Shown in pieces: positions 16,263 through 23,817 of a DNA stretch of 33,966 nt; position 1 is the first letter of the stretch; each line of letters opens with the position of its first letter. Both the position numbers and the translations under genes were made by a program. A model generated the notes under the pieces. The model was not told the DNA's origin and searched no databases. It saw only the letters and a program-made list of their open reading frames with translations. The stretch comes from Clostridiales bacterium (GTDB lineage: Bacteria; Bacillota; Clostridia; Christensenellales; Pumilibacteraceae): assembly GCA_029066805.1 (NCBI GenBank), contig JAIEFT010000044.1:138442-172407 (forward strand), written 5' to 3'.

Positions 16263-16797
16263 AGGCGCGAGTCTATTTGCATTTCCGTCAGACTATACCG
16301 TTGTGGATATAGAAACCAACGGGTTAAGCTCGGGCGGGTGCGAAATCATAGAAGTGTCGGCAATCAAGGTGCGCGGCGATGTGGTGCAGTCCACATTCTC
16401 GTCTCTTATCAAGCCTACAGAGCCCATAGGTTGGTTTATAACCAATTTGACCGGAATCACGGACGACATGGTAGAGGACGCGCCCGACGCCAAAGACGTT
16501 TTGGGACGGTTTTACGACTTTGTGGGCAAGGATATTATCGTGGGACACAACGTTAACTTTGACGTCAATTTTTTGTATGACAAGCTGTGGCTGCACAATG
16601 GGCTTGTGCTGGATAACTCATTTGTGGATACGCTAAAGCTCGCGCGAAAAGCCTTGCCGCATTTGTCCAATCACAAGCAAACGACTGTTGCCGAATACTA
16701 CGGCATTTCCACGCTGGGCGCGCACAGGGCGCTACGCGATTGCGAAATATGTAACGCATGCTATCTTAACATTAAAAAATTGTTGAAAGGGCAGTAG
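16246..16797 (+). CDS. DEDDh 3'-5' exonuclease (DnaQ/PolC epsilon-like)
   Basis: A 183-residue stand-alone DEDDh exonuclease of the kind fused in PolC or found as DnaQ. ExoI motif D21-I-E23-T, ExoII 'VGHNVNFDVNFLYD' and ExoIII HRALRDCEI (His and Asp) are all present. It should remove nucleotides from DNA or RNA 3' ends. ATG 16246 is preceded by AGAGGCGG and overlaps the MATE gene end, so translation is probably coupled; the frame extends to TTG 16231 without better support. It ends at a bidirectional terminator. Confidence 0.9.
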   Translation: MERRFKGASLFAFPSDYTVVDIETNGLSSGGCEIIEVSAIKVRGDVVQSTFSSLIKPTEPIGWFITNLTGITDDMVEDAPDAKDVLGRFYDFVGKDIIVGHNVNFDVNFLYDKLWLHNGLVLDNSFVDTLKLARKALPHLSNHKQTTVAEYYGISTLGAHRALRDCEICNACYLNIKKLLKGQ

Positions 16798-16840
16798 ACG
16801 ACAAAACCGACCGTTATTGATTGAGGTCGGTTTTATCGTC
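16798..16840. terminator. Bidirectional terminator
   Basis: AAAACCGACC / GGTCGGTTTT stem extended by GACGA/TCGTC with one mismatch, 12-nt loop, between convergent genes. Confidence 0.85.
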
Positions 16841-18297
16841 TAAATGTTTTCGGTTATACCGTATTTTAATTTTATTTTTTCTTGTTTGGCTATCATTTTT
16901 TCGTCGATTTTTTTGAAAACCCATTCTTTTTCGGTTTCATATAAATTGCCCATTTCAATCTTTAATTCACTGGTTTCATTAATTTTTTTTGTGCCGTATA
17001 AGATAAGTGCGAGTTTTGACGTTTGTCGGAATGTGATTATGGCAAGCACGAATGAAACCATGTAGAAGAATATTGCCGAATTAAAGAAAATAAAAAGTAA
17101 CATATTTTGCATCGCAGATGCGCAATAGGAGCTTGATAAGTATGCAAGAATAGATAAAAATATCATAGCTATATATATACGTCGATTTGTATATAATTTG
17201 TGAGGGTCATATTTCCATTTTGATTTAAGAAGGAATAGCAGTCCGAAAATGGTTGCAATCGATAGAAAAATAGCGAACATAAAAAAAGTGCAAACCGCCG
17301 ACAATTTAACATGTTTGTTTATTTTTTTGAGCGCGGATAATTGTTCTTGTTCTGTCAAATCGGTTTTTTCGCACACAGGTAAATTTTTAAGTGCAGCCGT
17401 TTTATTCTCGTAACGCTTGCGCTGTTTTTCCGCATTATCTGTGGCGCGCTTATATGCATATTCGCCATATAGCCGGTTGGCTTGATTTATGTAATCGTTT
17501 ATGCTTGCGTTTTCGGATTGGATTTCTGTTTGCGGGGCAAGTAGCTTCGGATGCTTTCGTACGAGCAAAATTTCAAGTGTGCCGATTGCCGCCTGAAAGA
17601 CTATAAAAATAATCGAAAATGCCAAAAGTAATTTTGGACACGCGCTTGCTTCGATTAATCCCATGCCGCCGTCGGCGCTGCTGATTTGTCCCAATAATAC
17701 GCTGCTTATTATCAAGAATATTAAATATATAATAACCGCGCCGCACGAGAACAAAAACGTAAACGAAAATTTTCCTTTATATCGCGGTAGCTTTTTGGAT
17801 TGGAAAAATACAATCGAATTTACCGCCGCGTAAGCAAGCACCGCCACCGAAACAATAATAATCGCTATTGAGAATGCTGCAAGGCTTCCGTATTTCGTGT
17901 TGCCGCATAGGGTGTAAATATTTCCGATTGATACCATTACGGGTTTTAGATTCTCGTCTAAATCGCCTATTATATTGGCAACTGGAGTCAGATAAAATAA
18001 AAACAGCAAAACGGCAAACAATGTAGACAATGCCCATGCGGCACATTTCAGCGCATTAAATATTGTCTTTATCTTTTGCGTGCTTTGGATTTTTGTTTTT
18101 GGCATGTTAAGATGGCTATTGTCGCTACGACTACTACAACCATCGGTAAATGAATAGCCGCACTCTACGCAATATTTAGAGTTCGGTTTAACTTCAGTGT
18201 TGCACTGAGGGCAATACTTACATTGTTCGGCTTTAGTTCCGCATTCGGGACAGAATTTGCCATCAAATTCAATCCCGCAATTTTTGCACTGATTCAT
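16840..18297 (-). CDS. Double zinc-ribbon polytopic membrane protein
   Basis: A 485-residue protein. Residues 1-50 carry two zinc ribbons (CKNCG...CPECG and CPQC...CVECG). Membrane helices follow (about 80-105, 130-155, 170-195, 215-240) and a second group (about 330-430); a charged region with lysine/glutamate-rich helices separates them. Small zinc-ribbon membrane proteins are widespread in Firmicutes but their function is mostly unknown. CAAAGGAG lies before the ATG. It is divergent from the XRE regulator at 18430, which may control it. Confidence 0.85.
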   Translation of the reverse strand: MNQCKNCGIEFDGKFCPECGTKAEQCKYCPQCNTEVKPNSKYCVECGYSFTDGCSSRSDNSHLNMPKTKIQSTQKIKTIFNALKCAAWALSTLFAVLLFLFYLTPVANIIGDLDENLKPVMVSIGNIYTLCGNTKYGSLAAFSIAIIIVSVAVLAYAAVNSIVFFQSKKLPRYKGKFSFTFLFSCGAVIIYLIFLIISSVLLGQISSADGGMGLIEASACPKLLLAFSIIFIVFQAAIGTLEILLVRKHPKLLAPQTEIQSENASINDYINQANRLYGEYAYKRATDNAEKQRKRYENKTAALKNLPVCEKTDLTEQEQLSALKKINKHVKLSAVCTFFMFAIFLSIATIFGLLFLLKSKWKYDPHKLYTNRRIYIAMIFLSILAYLSSSYCASAMQNMLLFIFFNSAIFFYMVSFVLAIITFRQTSKLALILYGTKKINETSELKIEMGNLYETEKEWVFKKIDEKMIAKQEKIKLKYGITENI

Positions 18298-18333
18298 TAC
18301 TATTCTCCTTTGTATTGTTTCTTTTGTAAATGC

Positions 18334-18363
18334 AGCATATCACATATGAAATATATTTGTCAA
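18334..18363 (-). promoter_or_regulatory. Promoter of the zinc-ribbon membrane protein
   Basis: Minus-strand TTGACA (18358-18363), 18-bp spacer, TATGCT (18334-18339). Confidence 0.6.
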
Positions 18364-18429
18364 TAGAAATGTGATGGTTAATTATTACATTTGTGTAGTA
18401 TGCTAATGAAAAATGTTAAGTGGTGGAAG

Positions 18430-18744
18430 ATGGAAGTATACGAAATAGCCGATAGAATAGACGCGTTGCGTTCCGATCGCGGGTGGAGCTTATATAAGCT
18501 TGCAGAAGAAGCGGGGCTTACACAGTCTACGCTGATTAACATGCGAACACGCGGAACGTTGCCGTCAATCACCACGCTAAGTGGAATATGTAATGCATTC
18601 GGAATTACGCTCTCTGAGTTCTTTGCCGATGATAGGGAGAGTGCGGTACTTTCTTTGGACGAAGCCGAGTTAATTGCCAAGTATAGAAAATTGACATATA
18701 AAAATAAGCGCGCAATTTGCACGCTTATAGATAGTTTAGAATAA
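18430..18744 (+). CDS. XRE-family transcriptional regulator
   Basis: A 104-residue Cro/CI-type regulator: 'MEVYEIADRIDALRSDRGWS' starts a five-helix DNA-binding domain (YKLAEEAGLTQSTLINMR, GICNAFGITLSEFF), followed by a 35-residue helical tail. It belongs to a type common in clostridial genomes. In-frame ATGs at 18400 and 18406 exist, but ATG 18430 best fits the family's usual start; its ribosome site (GGTGGA) is close and weak. It is divergent from the zinc-ribbon membrane gene. No target is identifiable. Confidence 0.82.
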   Translation: MEVYEIADRIDALRSDRGWSLYKLAEEAGLTQSTLINMRTRGTLPSITTLSGICNAFGITLSEFFADDRESAVLSLDEAELIAKYRKLTYKNKRAICTLIDSLE

Positions 18745-18793
18745 GCGATTGTAGGTTGCCTGACAAATATTTTTAAAAATTTTTTAAAAACAG

Positions 18794-18837
18794 TTGACAA
18801 GTGCTGTTTAATCGTATATACTACCGTTGAACAGTTG
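18794..18837 (+). promoter_or_regulatory. Promoter and operator of the SmtB-type repressor gene
   Basis: TTGACA (18794-18799), 17-bp spacer, TATACT (18817-18822). TGAACAGTTG (18828-18837) lies at the transcription start and matches the first ten bases of the operator at 19260. Confidence 0.8.
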
Positions 18838-18865
18838 AAAAAGCGTTCAAGTATCGGAGGTCGGT

Positions 18866-19210
18866 ATGGCGGAAAACGTCAAAAAAAATACGGATACGGC
18901 GGCGGCGCTTAGAGCTATGCTGCCGAGCGAGGACGTAATTTACGACCTTGCCGAGCTGTTCAAAATGTTTGGAGATCCGACGCGTGCAAAGATATTACAG
19001 TGCTTGCAAGTTAGAGATTTGTACGTGGGGGAGATAGCCGACGTTTTGGAAATGAGCATTTCGGCTGTTTCGCATCAGCTTCGCGTGCTTCGGGCGGCAA
19101 AGCTCGTTAAGGGCACTAAAGAGGGCAAGGAAGTTAAGTACTCGCTTGACGACGACCACGTTACCAAAATTTTGGAGTACGGCTTAACGCACGTCAACGA
19201 AAACAAGTAA
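18866..19210 (+). CDS. ArsR/SmtB-family zinc-responsive repressor
   Basis: A 114-residue winged-helix repressor that leaves DNA when it binds metal. The recognition region 'EMSISAVSHQLRVLRAAKLV' is typical. The alpha-5 zinc site of SmtB is fully kept with the right spacing: D96, H98, H109 and E112 (SmtB D104, H106, H117, E120). The alpha-3 cysteine motif of CadC (CxC) is absent (LQVRDLY), so zinc or cobalt sensing is likelier than cadmium/lead sensing. CGGAGG precedes the ATG. Operators before this gene and before the HMA/ATPase genes share TGAACAGTTG, so it probably controls itself and the pump. Confidence 0.93.
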   Translation: MAENVKKNTDTAAALRAMLPSEDVIYDLAELFKMFGDPTRAKILQCLQVRDLYVGEIADVLEMSISAVSHQLRVLRAAKLVKGTKEGKEVKYSLDDDHVTKILEYGLTHVNENK

Positions 19211-19223
19211 TATCGCTTAAACG

Positions 19224-19246
19224 ACAGAGTTGGAACTCTGTTTTTT
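19224..19246 (+). terminator. Terminator after the repressor gene
   Basis: ACAGAGT-TGGA-ACTCTGT hairpin followed by TTTTT. Confidence 0.85.
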
Positions 19247-19259
19247 AAGGGGTAATACT

Positions 19260-19273
19260 TGAACAGTTGCTCA
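19260..19273. promoter_or_regulatory. ArsR/SmtB operator before the metallochaperone gene
   Basis: TGAACAGTTGCTCA is a near-perfect palindrome (one mismatch) of the SmtB/ArsR TGAACA-N2-TGTTCA type. It lies 50 nt before the HMA gene and repeats the motif found before the repressor gene. Confidence 0.75.
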
Positions 19274-19323
19274 ATAATAGAAACGCTCAACAATTAATTA
19301 ACATACGACCTACGGAGGGTATT

Positions 19324-19542
19324 ATGAAAAAGGTATACAAGCTGCAAGACTTGGACTGCGCCAATTGCGCCGCTAAAATGGAACGGGCAATAGCCAAAAT
19401 CGACGGCGTGACTGCTGCCAACGTAAGCTTTATGTCGCAGCGTTTGACTATCGAAGCCGACGAGGACAAATTGGATGGCATTGTTAAAGAGGCTGTCAAG
19501 GTTTGCAAAAAAATCGAGCCCGATTGCAGGATTATTCTATAA
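19324..19542 (+). CDS. Stand-alone heavy-metal-associated (HMA) metallochaperone
   Basis: A 72-residue ferredoxin-like HMA domain with the metal-binding CxxC in LDCANCAAKME. GGAGGGTATT precedes the ATG; the frame back to 19267 overlaps the operator and is not used. In most zinc/cadmium pumps this domain is the N-terminal part of the ATPase; here the pump (19786) lacks it, so this protein probably delivers metal to the pump. The two genes are split by a 240-bp repeat element. Confidence 0.9.
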   Translation: MKKVYKLQDLDCANCAAKMERAIAKIDGVTAANVSFMSQRLTIEADEDKLDGIVKEAVKVCKKIEPDCRIIL

Positions 19543-19770
19543 TGCAGAATTAAGAATGCAGAATTATGGGTGATAATTGCTTGCTTTCTATGCGGCGGTT
19601 CGCCTATAAAATGTTGAGACTCTTCGTGGCGCGCTTAAAGCGCTTGCTCTGAGTGACAAAAGAAATTTTTGTAACTAATCTGCTATATTTTTGTCATTCC
19701 GAGTGTAACGAGGAGTCTCAACTTTAGTGCCACGTAAGCGGCTCATTCATAATTCATAATTCTGAATTAA
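19543..19770. repeat. Inverted-repeat element inserted in the metal-resistance operon
   Basis: Outer arms: GCAGAATTAAGAATGCAG (from 19544) against ATTCATAATTCTGAATT (ending 19768), imperfect inverted repeats. Inner arms: GTTGAGACTCTTCG (19613) against CGAGGAGTCTCAAC (19709-19722), together with TGAGTGACA / TGTCATTCC. The whole can fold into a long hairpin and resembles a small non-autonomous element; no protein-coding frame is supported. Confidence 0.7.
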
Positions 19771-19785
19771 CCAACGGAGTTTAAT

Positions 19786-21705
19786 ATGACGCGCAGACAA
19801 AAAAAGAATTTAATACGAATACTCGTAGCGCTGGGCGCGTTTTTGGCGATATTCATTACCGACAAGGTTATCGCGCTGGATAGCGTGTTCGGCGGCGCAT
19901 ACGGTTGGCTGTTTCCGTTTGCGCTGTACTTAGCCGTGTATATAGTAATTGGCTATGACGTGTTGTGGAAGGCGGTGCGCAACATTGCGCACGGGCAGGT
20001 GTTTGACGAAAATTTCCTGATGTGCGTGGCGACTATCGGCGCGTTTGCGCTCGCTATCTACCGCGGAGTTGCCGGACTGGAAATAGAGGGCTTTGACGAG
20101 GCTTGCGCCGTTCTTTTGTTCTATCAAGTGGGCGAGTGGTTTCAGTCCTACGCCACGGGTAAGTCGCGCAAATCCATTTCCTCGCTGATGGATATTCGCC
20201 CCGACTACGCTAATATTAAGCGTGGCGACAATGTGGAAACTGTTGATCCGAGCGAAGTTCAGGTCGGAGATATAATAGTTGTTAATCCGGGTGAGAAAGT
20301 TCCGCTTGACGGTATTGTCGTAAAAGGTGCGACAGCGCTCGATACAAAAGCGCTAACAGGCGAAAGCTTACCGCGCGACGTCGCCGAGGGCGGCGAGGTG
20401 ATAAGCGGTTGCGTAAACCTCACGTCGCAGATAGAAGTGCGGGTAACAAAAGAGTTTTACGACAGCACTGTGTCCAAAATTCTCGACCTTGTGGAAAACG
20501 CGTCATCGCAGAAATCCAAGGCGGAAAACTTTATAACCAAGTTCGCCAAATACTACACTCCTGCGGTTGTATCCGTGGCGTTGCTGCTTGCCGTCATTCC
20601 AGGACTGGTCACATCTGACTGGTCAACCTGGGTGTACCGTGCACTTAGCTTCCTTGTTGTGTCGTGTCCGTGCGCGCTTGTCATTTCGATCCCTTTGTCG
20701 TTCTTTGCGGGTATAGGCGCTGCGTCGCGTTACGGCATTCTAGTCAAAGGCTCTAACTATCTGGAAAAGTTCAGTAAGGCAAATGCGTTTGTTTTCGACA
20801 AAACGGGCACGCTCACCAAAGGAAATTTTGCGGTTACGGAGGTTTCACCCGAAAGCGAGAAGGATAAGATTTTGCGGCTTGCCGCTATTGCGGAGCAAGA
20901 CTCGAATCACCCGATTGCGCGCTCGATCGTTGCGGCTTACGGCAGAGATGTGCCAAGCGGTTATACGCTGACAAACGTTGCGGGTGCGGGCGTTGTGGCA
21001 ACAAACGGCGACGACAAAATCTTGTGCGGCAACGACAAGCTCATGAAGCAGAATAATATCGATTACGTCATGCAGGACGGACTTGGCACTATCGTGTACG
21101 TCGCGCATAATGGCGAGTTTGTCGGGTCACTCTTGATTGCCGACGAGATAAAGGACGAGAGCAAAAAGGTTATAGGCGAGCTTAACGGCATGGGCTGTAA
21201 AACCGTTATGTTAACGGGCGATAACGAGGCAATTGCGCGTAGCGTTGCCGACGAGATTGGGCTTACGGGCTACAAGGCGAGTTTGCTTCCGCAGAATAAG
21301 GTGGAGGAAGTGGAGCACATGCTCGCCGCAAAAGACAAAAACGACGTGCTGTGCTTTGTGGGCGACGGCATAAACGACGCGCCCGTGCTGATGCGCTCGG
21401 ATATAGGCATTGCCATGGGCGGCGTGGGCAGCGACGCGGCGATCGAGGCTTCGGACATCGTTTTGATGAAGGACGATTTGCGCGGAATATCGCTCGCAAA
21501 GCGCATTGCCAAAAAGACTATGGCGATAGTATTGGAAAATATTTGGTTCTCGCTTATCGTCAAGCTTGCAATACTCATACTGTCGGCTTTCGGCATAGCT
21601 AATATGTGGATTGCGGTATTCGGCGACGTCGGCGTTGCGGTGCTTGCCATACTCAACGCTATTCGCGTGAACACGAAGTACGTTAAAGAGCCTAAAACTA
21701 ATTGA
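19786..21705 (+). CDS. P1B-type zinc/cadmium/lead-exporting ATPase
   Basis: A 639-residue heavy-metal P-type ATPase that pumps Zn2+/Cd2+/Pb2+ out of the cytoplasm. Motifs: TGES (191-194), CPC metal site in the membrane (C294-P-C296), phosphorylation site D338-K-T-G-T, hinge GDGINDAP, and the C-terminal membrane aspartate in 'AVFGDVGVAVLAILNAIR', which together indicate subgroup P1B-2 (ZntA/CadA). The N-terminal HMA domain is missing and is encoded separately at 19324. CGGAG lies before the ATG. Whether it is transcribed through the inserted repeat from the 19260 operator region or from a new promoter cannot be read. Confidence 0.93.
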   Translation: MTRRQKKNLIRILVALGAFLAIFITDKVIALDSVFGGAYGWLFPFALYLAVYIVIGYDVLWKAVRNIAHGQVFDENFLMCVATIGAFALAIYRGVAGLEIEGFDEACAVLLFYQVGEWFQSYATGKSRKSISSLMDIRPDYANIKRGDNVETVDPSEVQVGDIIVVNPGEKVPLDGIVVKGATALDTKALTGESLPRDVAEGGEVISGCVNLTSQIEVRVTKEFYDSTVSKILDLVENASSQKSKAENFITKFAKYYTPAVVSVALLLAVIPGLVTSDWSTWVYRALSFLVVSCPCALVISIPLSFFAGIGAASRYGILVKGSNYLEKFSKANAFVFDKTGTLTKGNFAVTEVSPESEKDKILRLAAIAEQDSNHPIARSIVAAYGRDVPSGYTLTNVAGAGVVATNGDDKILCGNDKLMKQNNIDYVMQDGLGTIVYVAHNGEFVGSLLIADEIKDESKKVIGELNGMGCKTVMLTGDNEAIARSVADEIGLTGYKASLLPQNKVEEVEHMLAAKDKNDVLCFVGDGINDAPVLMRSDIGIAMGGVGSDAAIEASDIVLMKDDLRGISLAKRIAKKTMAIVLENIWFSLIVKLAILILSAFGIANMWIAVFGDVGVAVLAILNAIRVNTKYVKEPKTN

Positions 21706-21730
21706 CTTATTTGGCATAGTGTGGTAAACT
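21702..21730 (+). promoter_or_regulatory. Promoter of the ABC-F gene and its leader
   Basis: TTGACT (21702-21707), 17-bp spacer, TAAACT (21725-21730); it overlaps the stop codon of the ATPase gene. Confidence 0.7.
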
Positions 21731-21757
21731 GATTACAGTAAAACTTTGAGGTGCGAA

Positions 21758-21778
21758 GTGAAGAAATTTTCTTGCTAA
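21758..21778 (+). CDS. Six-residue leader peptide MKKFSC
   Basis: GTG followed by five sense codons and TAA, with GAGG (21749-21752) at proper distance upstream. The codons overlap the sequence TTTCTTGC that can pair with 21827-21834, so ribosome stalling here would change the folding of the leader. Such peptides precede many ABC-F resistance genes. Confidence 0.6.
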   Translation: MKKFSC

Positions 21779-21914
21779 GTGTATAGCATAGCCGAATGGA
21801 TAATATCTATTTTGGCTTGCGTATTTGCAAGAAAGTTTAATCATTGAAATTCTCAAACATATTTATTATGTCTTTTGAGCTATGGGAAACTTTCTCATAG
21901 CTCGTTTTGTTTTT
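21762..21914 (+). promoter_or_regulatory. Ribosome-mediated attenuator of the ABC-F gene
   Basis: Four elements are seen. Segment 1 TTTCTTGC (21768-21775, in the leader peptide) pairs with segment 2 GCAAGAAA (21827-21834). Segment 2/2' GAAAGTTT (21831-21838) can instead pair with AAACTTTC (21888-21895) in the terminator loop. The terminator itself is GAGCTATG / CATAGCTC (21877-21884, 21896-21903) followed by GTTTTGTTTTT. A stalled ribosome covering segment 1 would favour the antiterminator. Confidence 0.7.
21877..21914 (+). terminator. Attenuator terminator hairpin
   Basis: Perfect 8-bp stem GAGCTATG/CATAGCTC extended by wobble pairs, then a T-rich run, ending 1 nt before the GGAGGA ribosome site of the ABC-F gene. 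Confidence 0.85.
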
Positions 21915-21923
21915 GGAGGAAAT

Positions 21924-23390
21924 ATGGCTATTATAAAAGTTGATGATCTTACGTTTAGTTATCCGACGAGCGACGAGCACATTTTCGATAGCGTCAGCTT
22001 CAGTATAGACACCGATTGGAAGCTCGGGTTTGTGGGCAGAAACGGCAGGGGCAAAACCACGTTTCTGAATCTTTTGATGGGCAAGTACGAATACAGCGGC
22101 AAAATAACTTCGTCGGTGCGGTTCGACTATTTTCCGTATGACGTGAATGACAAGAACACTATGACCGAGGACGTTTTGCGCGAGGTCGCGCCGTCCGCCG
22201 TGGACTGGGAATTTATGCGCGAGCTGTCGTACCTTGACGTCGGTGCGGAAGTTCTGTCCCGTCCGTTTTGCACGCTGAGTAACGGCGAGCAGACTAAGGT
22301 ATTGCTTGCCGCGCTGTTCCTTAACGAAGGGCGGTTCTTGCTGATCGACGAGCCTACAAACCACTTGGACACGGCGGCGCGCGGCATTGTTGCGGCGTAT
22401 CTGCGCAAGAAAAAAGGGTTTATATTAGTTTCGCACGACCGCGAGTTTTTGGACGGTTGTGTCGATCATATTCTTTCGCTCAACCGCGCAAACATAGACG
22501 TAGTGAGCGGAAACTTTTCGTCGTTCATGACAGACTTCGAGCGGCAGCAGGATTACGAGCGCAGAGAGAATGCGCGGCTACAGACCGATATAAAGCGCTT
22601 ACGCATTGCAGCAAGGCAGACCGCGACGTGGGCGGATAAAGTGGAAGCGTCAAAAATCGGTGCAACCGATAAAGGATACGTAGGGCACATGGCGGCAAAA
22701 ATGATGAAGCGCGCAAAGGTCATAGAAACCCGTCAGCAAAAGGAAATAGAGCAGAAGTCCAAGCTATTAAAAAACGTGGAGTATACGCACAAGCTGAAGA
22801 TTTCGCCGCTCGAGTACCGCGCGGAAACGCTTGTCGTGTTCAGCGGCGTGGCGGCTAAGTATGACGGCAGGGAAGTTATGCGCTCTGTATCGTTTAGCAT
22901 TAAACGCGGCGATAGAATCGCCATAGAGGGCAAAAACGGCAGCGGCAAGAGCAGTCTGTTAAAGCTGCTGTGCGGGCAAAATATAGAGCATTCGGGCGAT
23001 ATTAAGATAGGCTCTAATCTTGTAATATCCTACGTGCCGCAAGACACTTCGTTTTTGCGCGGCACGCTGAAAGAGCTTGCCGTAGACAGCGGAATAGACG
23101 AGAGCTTGTTTAAGAGCATTCTTCAAAAAATGGGGTTTGATAAAAATCAGTTCGACAAGGACATTTCCGAATTTTCGGGCGGGCAAAAGAAAAAGACTCT
23201 TATTGCAAAAAGCCTTTGCAGTCGCGCACACTTATATGTTTGGGATGAGCCGCTCAACTTTATCGACGTTTTTTCGCGCATACAGATAGAGGAGTTGCTT
23301 ACCGAGTTCAGCCCGACCATGATTTTCGTCGAACACGATAAGGCGTTCCAAAACAAAATCGCAACAAGCGTGGAGATAATTCGGAATTAA
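21924..23390 (+). CDS. ABC-F ribosome-protection ATPase (Lsa/CplR-like)
   Basis: A 488-residue ABC-F protein with two ATPase domains and no membrane part; such proteins bind the ribosome exit site and dislodge lincosamide, pleuromutilin or streptogramin antibiotics. Walker A GRNGRGKTT and GKNGSGKSS; signatures LSNGEQ and FSGGQ; Walker B 'FLLIDEPTNHLD' and LYVWDEPLNFID. The inter-domain linker (about residues 190-280) is long and charged, as needed for drug-site access. Length and sequence resemble Lsa/CplR. ATG 21924 with GGAGGA is chosen because the earlier in-frame ATG 21882 lies in the terminator stem. Attenuated by the leader upstream. Confidence 0.9.
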   Translation: MAIIKVDDLTFSYPTSDEHIFDSVSFSIDTDWKLGFVGRNGRGKTTFLNLLMGKYEYSGKITSSVRFDYFPYDVNDKNTMTEDVLREVAPSAVDWEFMRELSYLDVGAEVLSRPFCTLSNGEQTKVLLAALFLNEGRFLLIDEPTNHLDTAARGIVAAYLRKKKGFILVSHDREFLDGCVDHILSLNRANIDVVSGNFSSFMTDFERQQDYERRENARLQTDIKRLRIAARQTATWADKVEASKIGATDKGYVGHMAAKMMKRAKVIETRQQKEIEQKSKLLKNVEYTHKLKISPLEYRAETLVVFSGVAAKYDGREVMRSVSFSIKRGDRIAIEGKNGSGKSSLLKLLCGQNIEHSGDIKIGSNLVISYVPQDTSFLRGTLKELAVDSGIDESLFKSILQKMGFDKNQFDKDISEFSGGQKKKTLIAKSLCSRAHLYVWDEPLNFIDVFSRIQIEELLTEFSPTMIFVEHDKAFQNKIATSVEIIRN

Positions 23391-23510
23391 GAATGAGGAT
23401 GAGATTCCTCGCTTCGCTCGGAATGACAAAAAGAAATGGTTGCAGTTGTTATGCCGCACCTCCTTTTGGCACTCAGAGACAAAGGCGAAGAGTCTCAACC
23501 GCTATCCGCT
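23391..23510. repeat. Dispersed palindromic repeat after the ABC-F gene
   Basis: GAATTAAGAATGAG followed by the GAGATTCCTCG...GCTCGGAATGACA palindrome (23401-23428) and, about 60 nt on, CACTCAGAGACAAAGG...GAGTCTCAAC, an inverted variant of the unit at 19613. Nothing coding is supported between 23391 and 23541. Confidence 0.7.
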
Positions 23511-23541
23511 ATGAATTTTGAAATTTATCACGTTACAACGC

Positions 23542-23570
23542 TTGACAAAATAAAATGTGTAGTCTATAAT
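23542..23570 (+). promoter_or_regulatory. tRNA-Arg promoter
   Basis: TTGACA (23542-23547), 17-bp spacer, TATAAT (23565-23570), a full consensus promoter, 11 nt before the broken tRNA copy and 97 nt before the intact tRNA. Confidence 0.85.
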
Positions 23571-23581
23571 ACTTAACGTAA

Positions 23582-23618
23582 GCACTCATAGCGCAATTGT
23601 CAGCGTCTGGCTACGGAC
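23582..23618 (+). pseudogene. Truncated copy of tRNA-Arg
   Basis: Matches the first 40 or so bases of the tRNA-Arg at 23668: 18 identical bases (GCACTCATAGCGCAATTG), then GGATAG is replaced by TC, then AGCGTCTGGCTACGGAC up to the anticodon loop, where similarity ends. A small GCGC-TTTA-GCGC hairpin follows. It cannot form a tRNA. Confidence 0.8.
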
Positions 23619-23667
23619 TGCGCTTTAGCGCAAAACGTACATTACTTACAGACAACTTAATAACTAT

Positions 23668-23744
23668 GCACTCATAGCGCAATTGGATAGAGCGTCTGGC
23701 TACGGACCAGAAGGTTGGGAGTTCGAGTCTCTTTGGGTGCACCA
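23668..23744 (+). tRNA. tRNA-Arg(ACG)
   Basis: 77 nt including an encoded CCA. Acceptor stem GCACTCA/TGGGTGC, anticodon stem TCTGG/CCAGA with loop CTACGGA (anticodon ACG), T-loop TTCGAGT. The D-stem GCGC/GAGC has one G-A mismatch and the acceptor and T-stems have G-T pairs, so the molecule is slightly weakened relative to the usual clostridial sequence. Confidence 0.93.
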
Positions 23745-23789
23745 CGATAAAAGGCACGTTTATTACGTGCCTTTTATCGTGGTGCACCC
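23735..23789. terminator. Perfect 25-bp inverted repeat including the tRNA 3' end
   Basis: 23735-23759 and 23765-23789 are exact reverse complements with a 5-nt loop. The left arm begins with the last ten bases of the tRNA (GGGTGCACCA), so the acceptor end is copied inverted. Without a T-run at its end it is an odd terminator; the central CCTTTT may serve. It may instead mark an old integration or duplication. Confidence 0.75.
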
Positions 23790-23817
23790 TAATGCACCCT
23801 AATGCACCCTAATGCAC
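23783..23817. repeat. Tandem 10-bp repeats
   Basis: TGCACCCTAA is repeated three times (23783, 23793, 23803), plus TGCAC at 23813. The unit contains the inverted tRNA end TGCACCC. Confidence 0.9.

Noticed and set aside
21781-21830. tRNA-like string (AGCCGAATGGATAAT) in the ABC-F leader
   Set aside because: No acceptor, anticodon or T-arm can be paired; it is part of the attenuator leader.
21882-21923. Earlier ATG of the ABC-F gene
   Set aside because: It lies inside the attenuator stem; GGAGGA with ATG 21924 fits the family start.
23783-23817. CRISPR-like tandem repeats after tRNA-Arg
   Set aside because: 10-bp units without spacers; they are direct tandem repeats, not an array.
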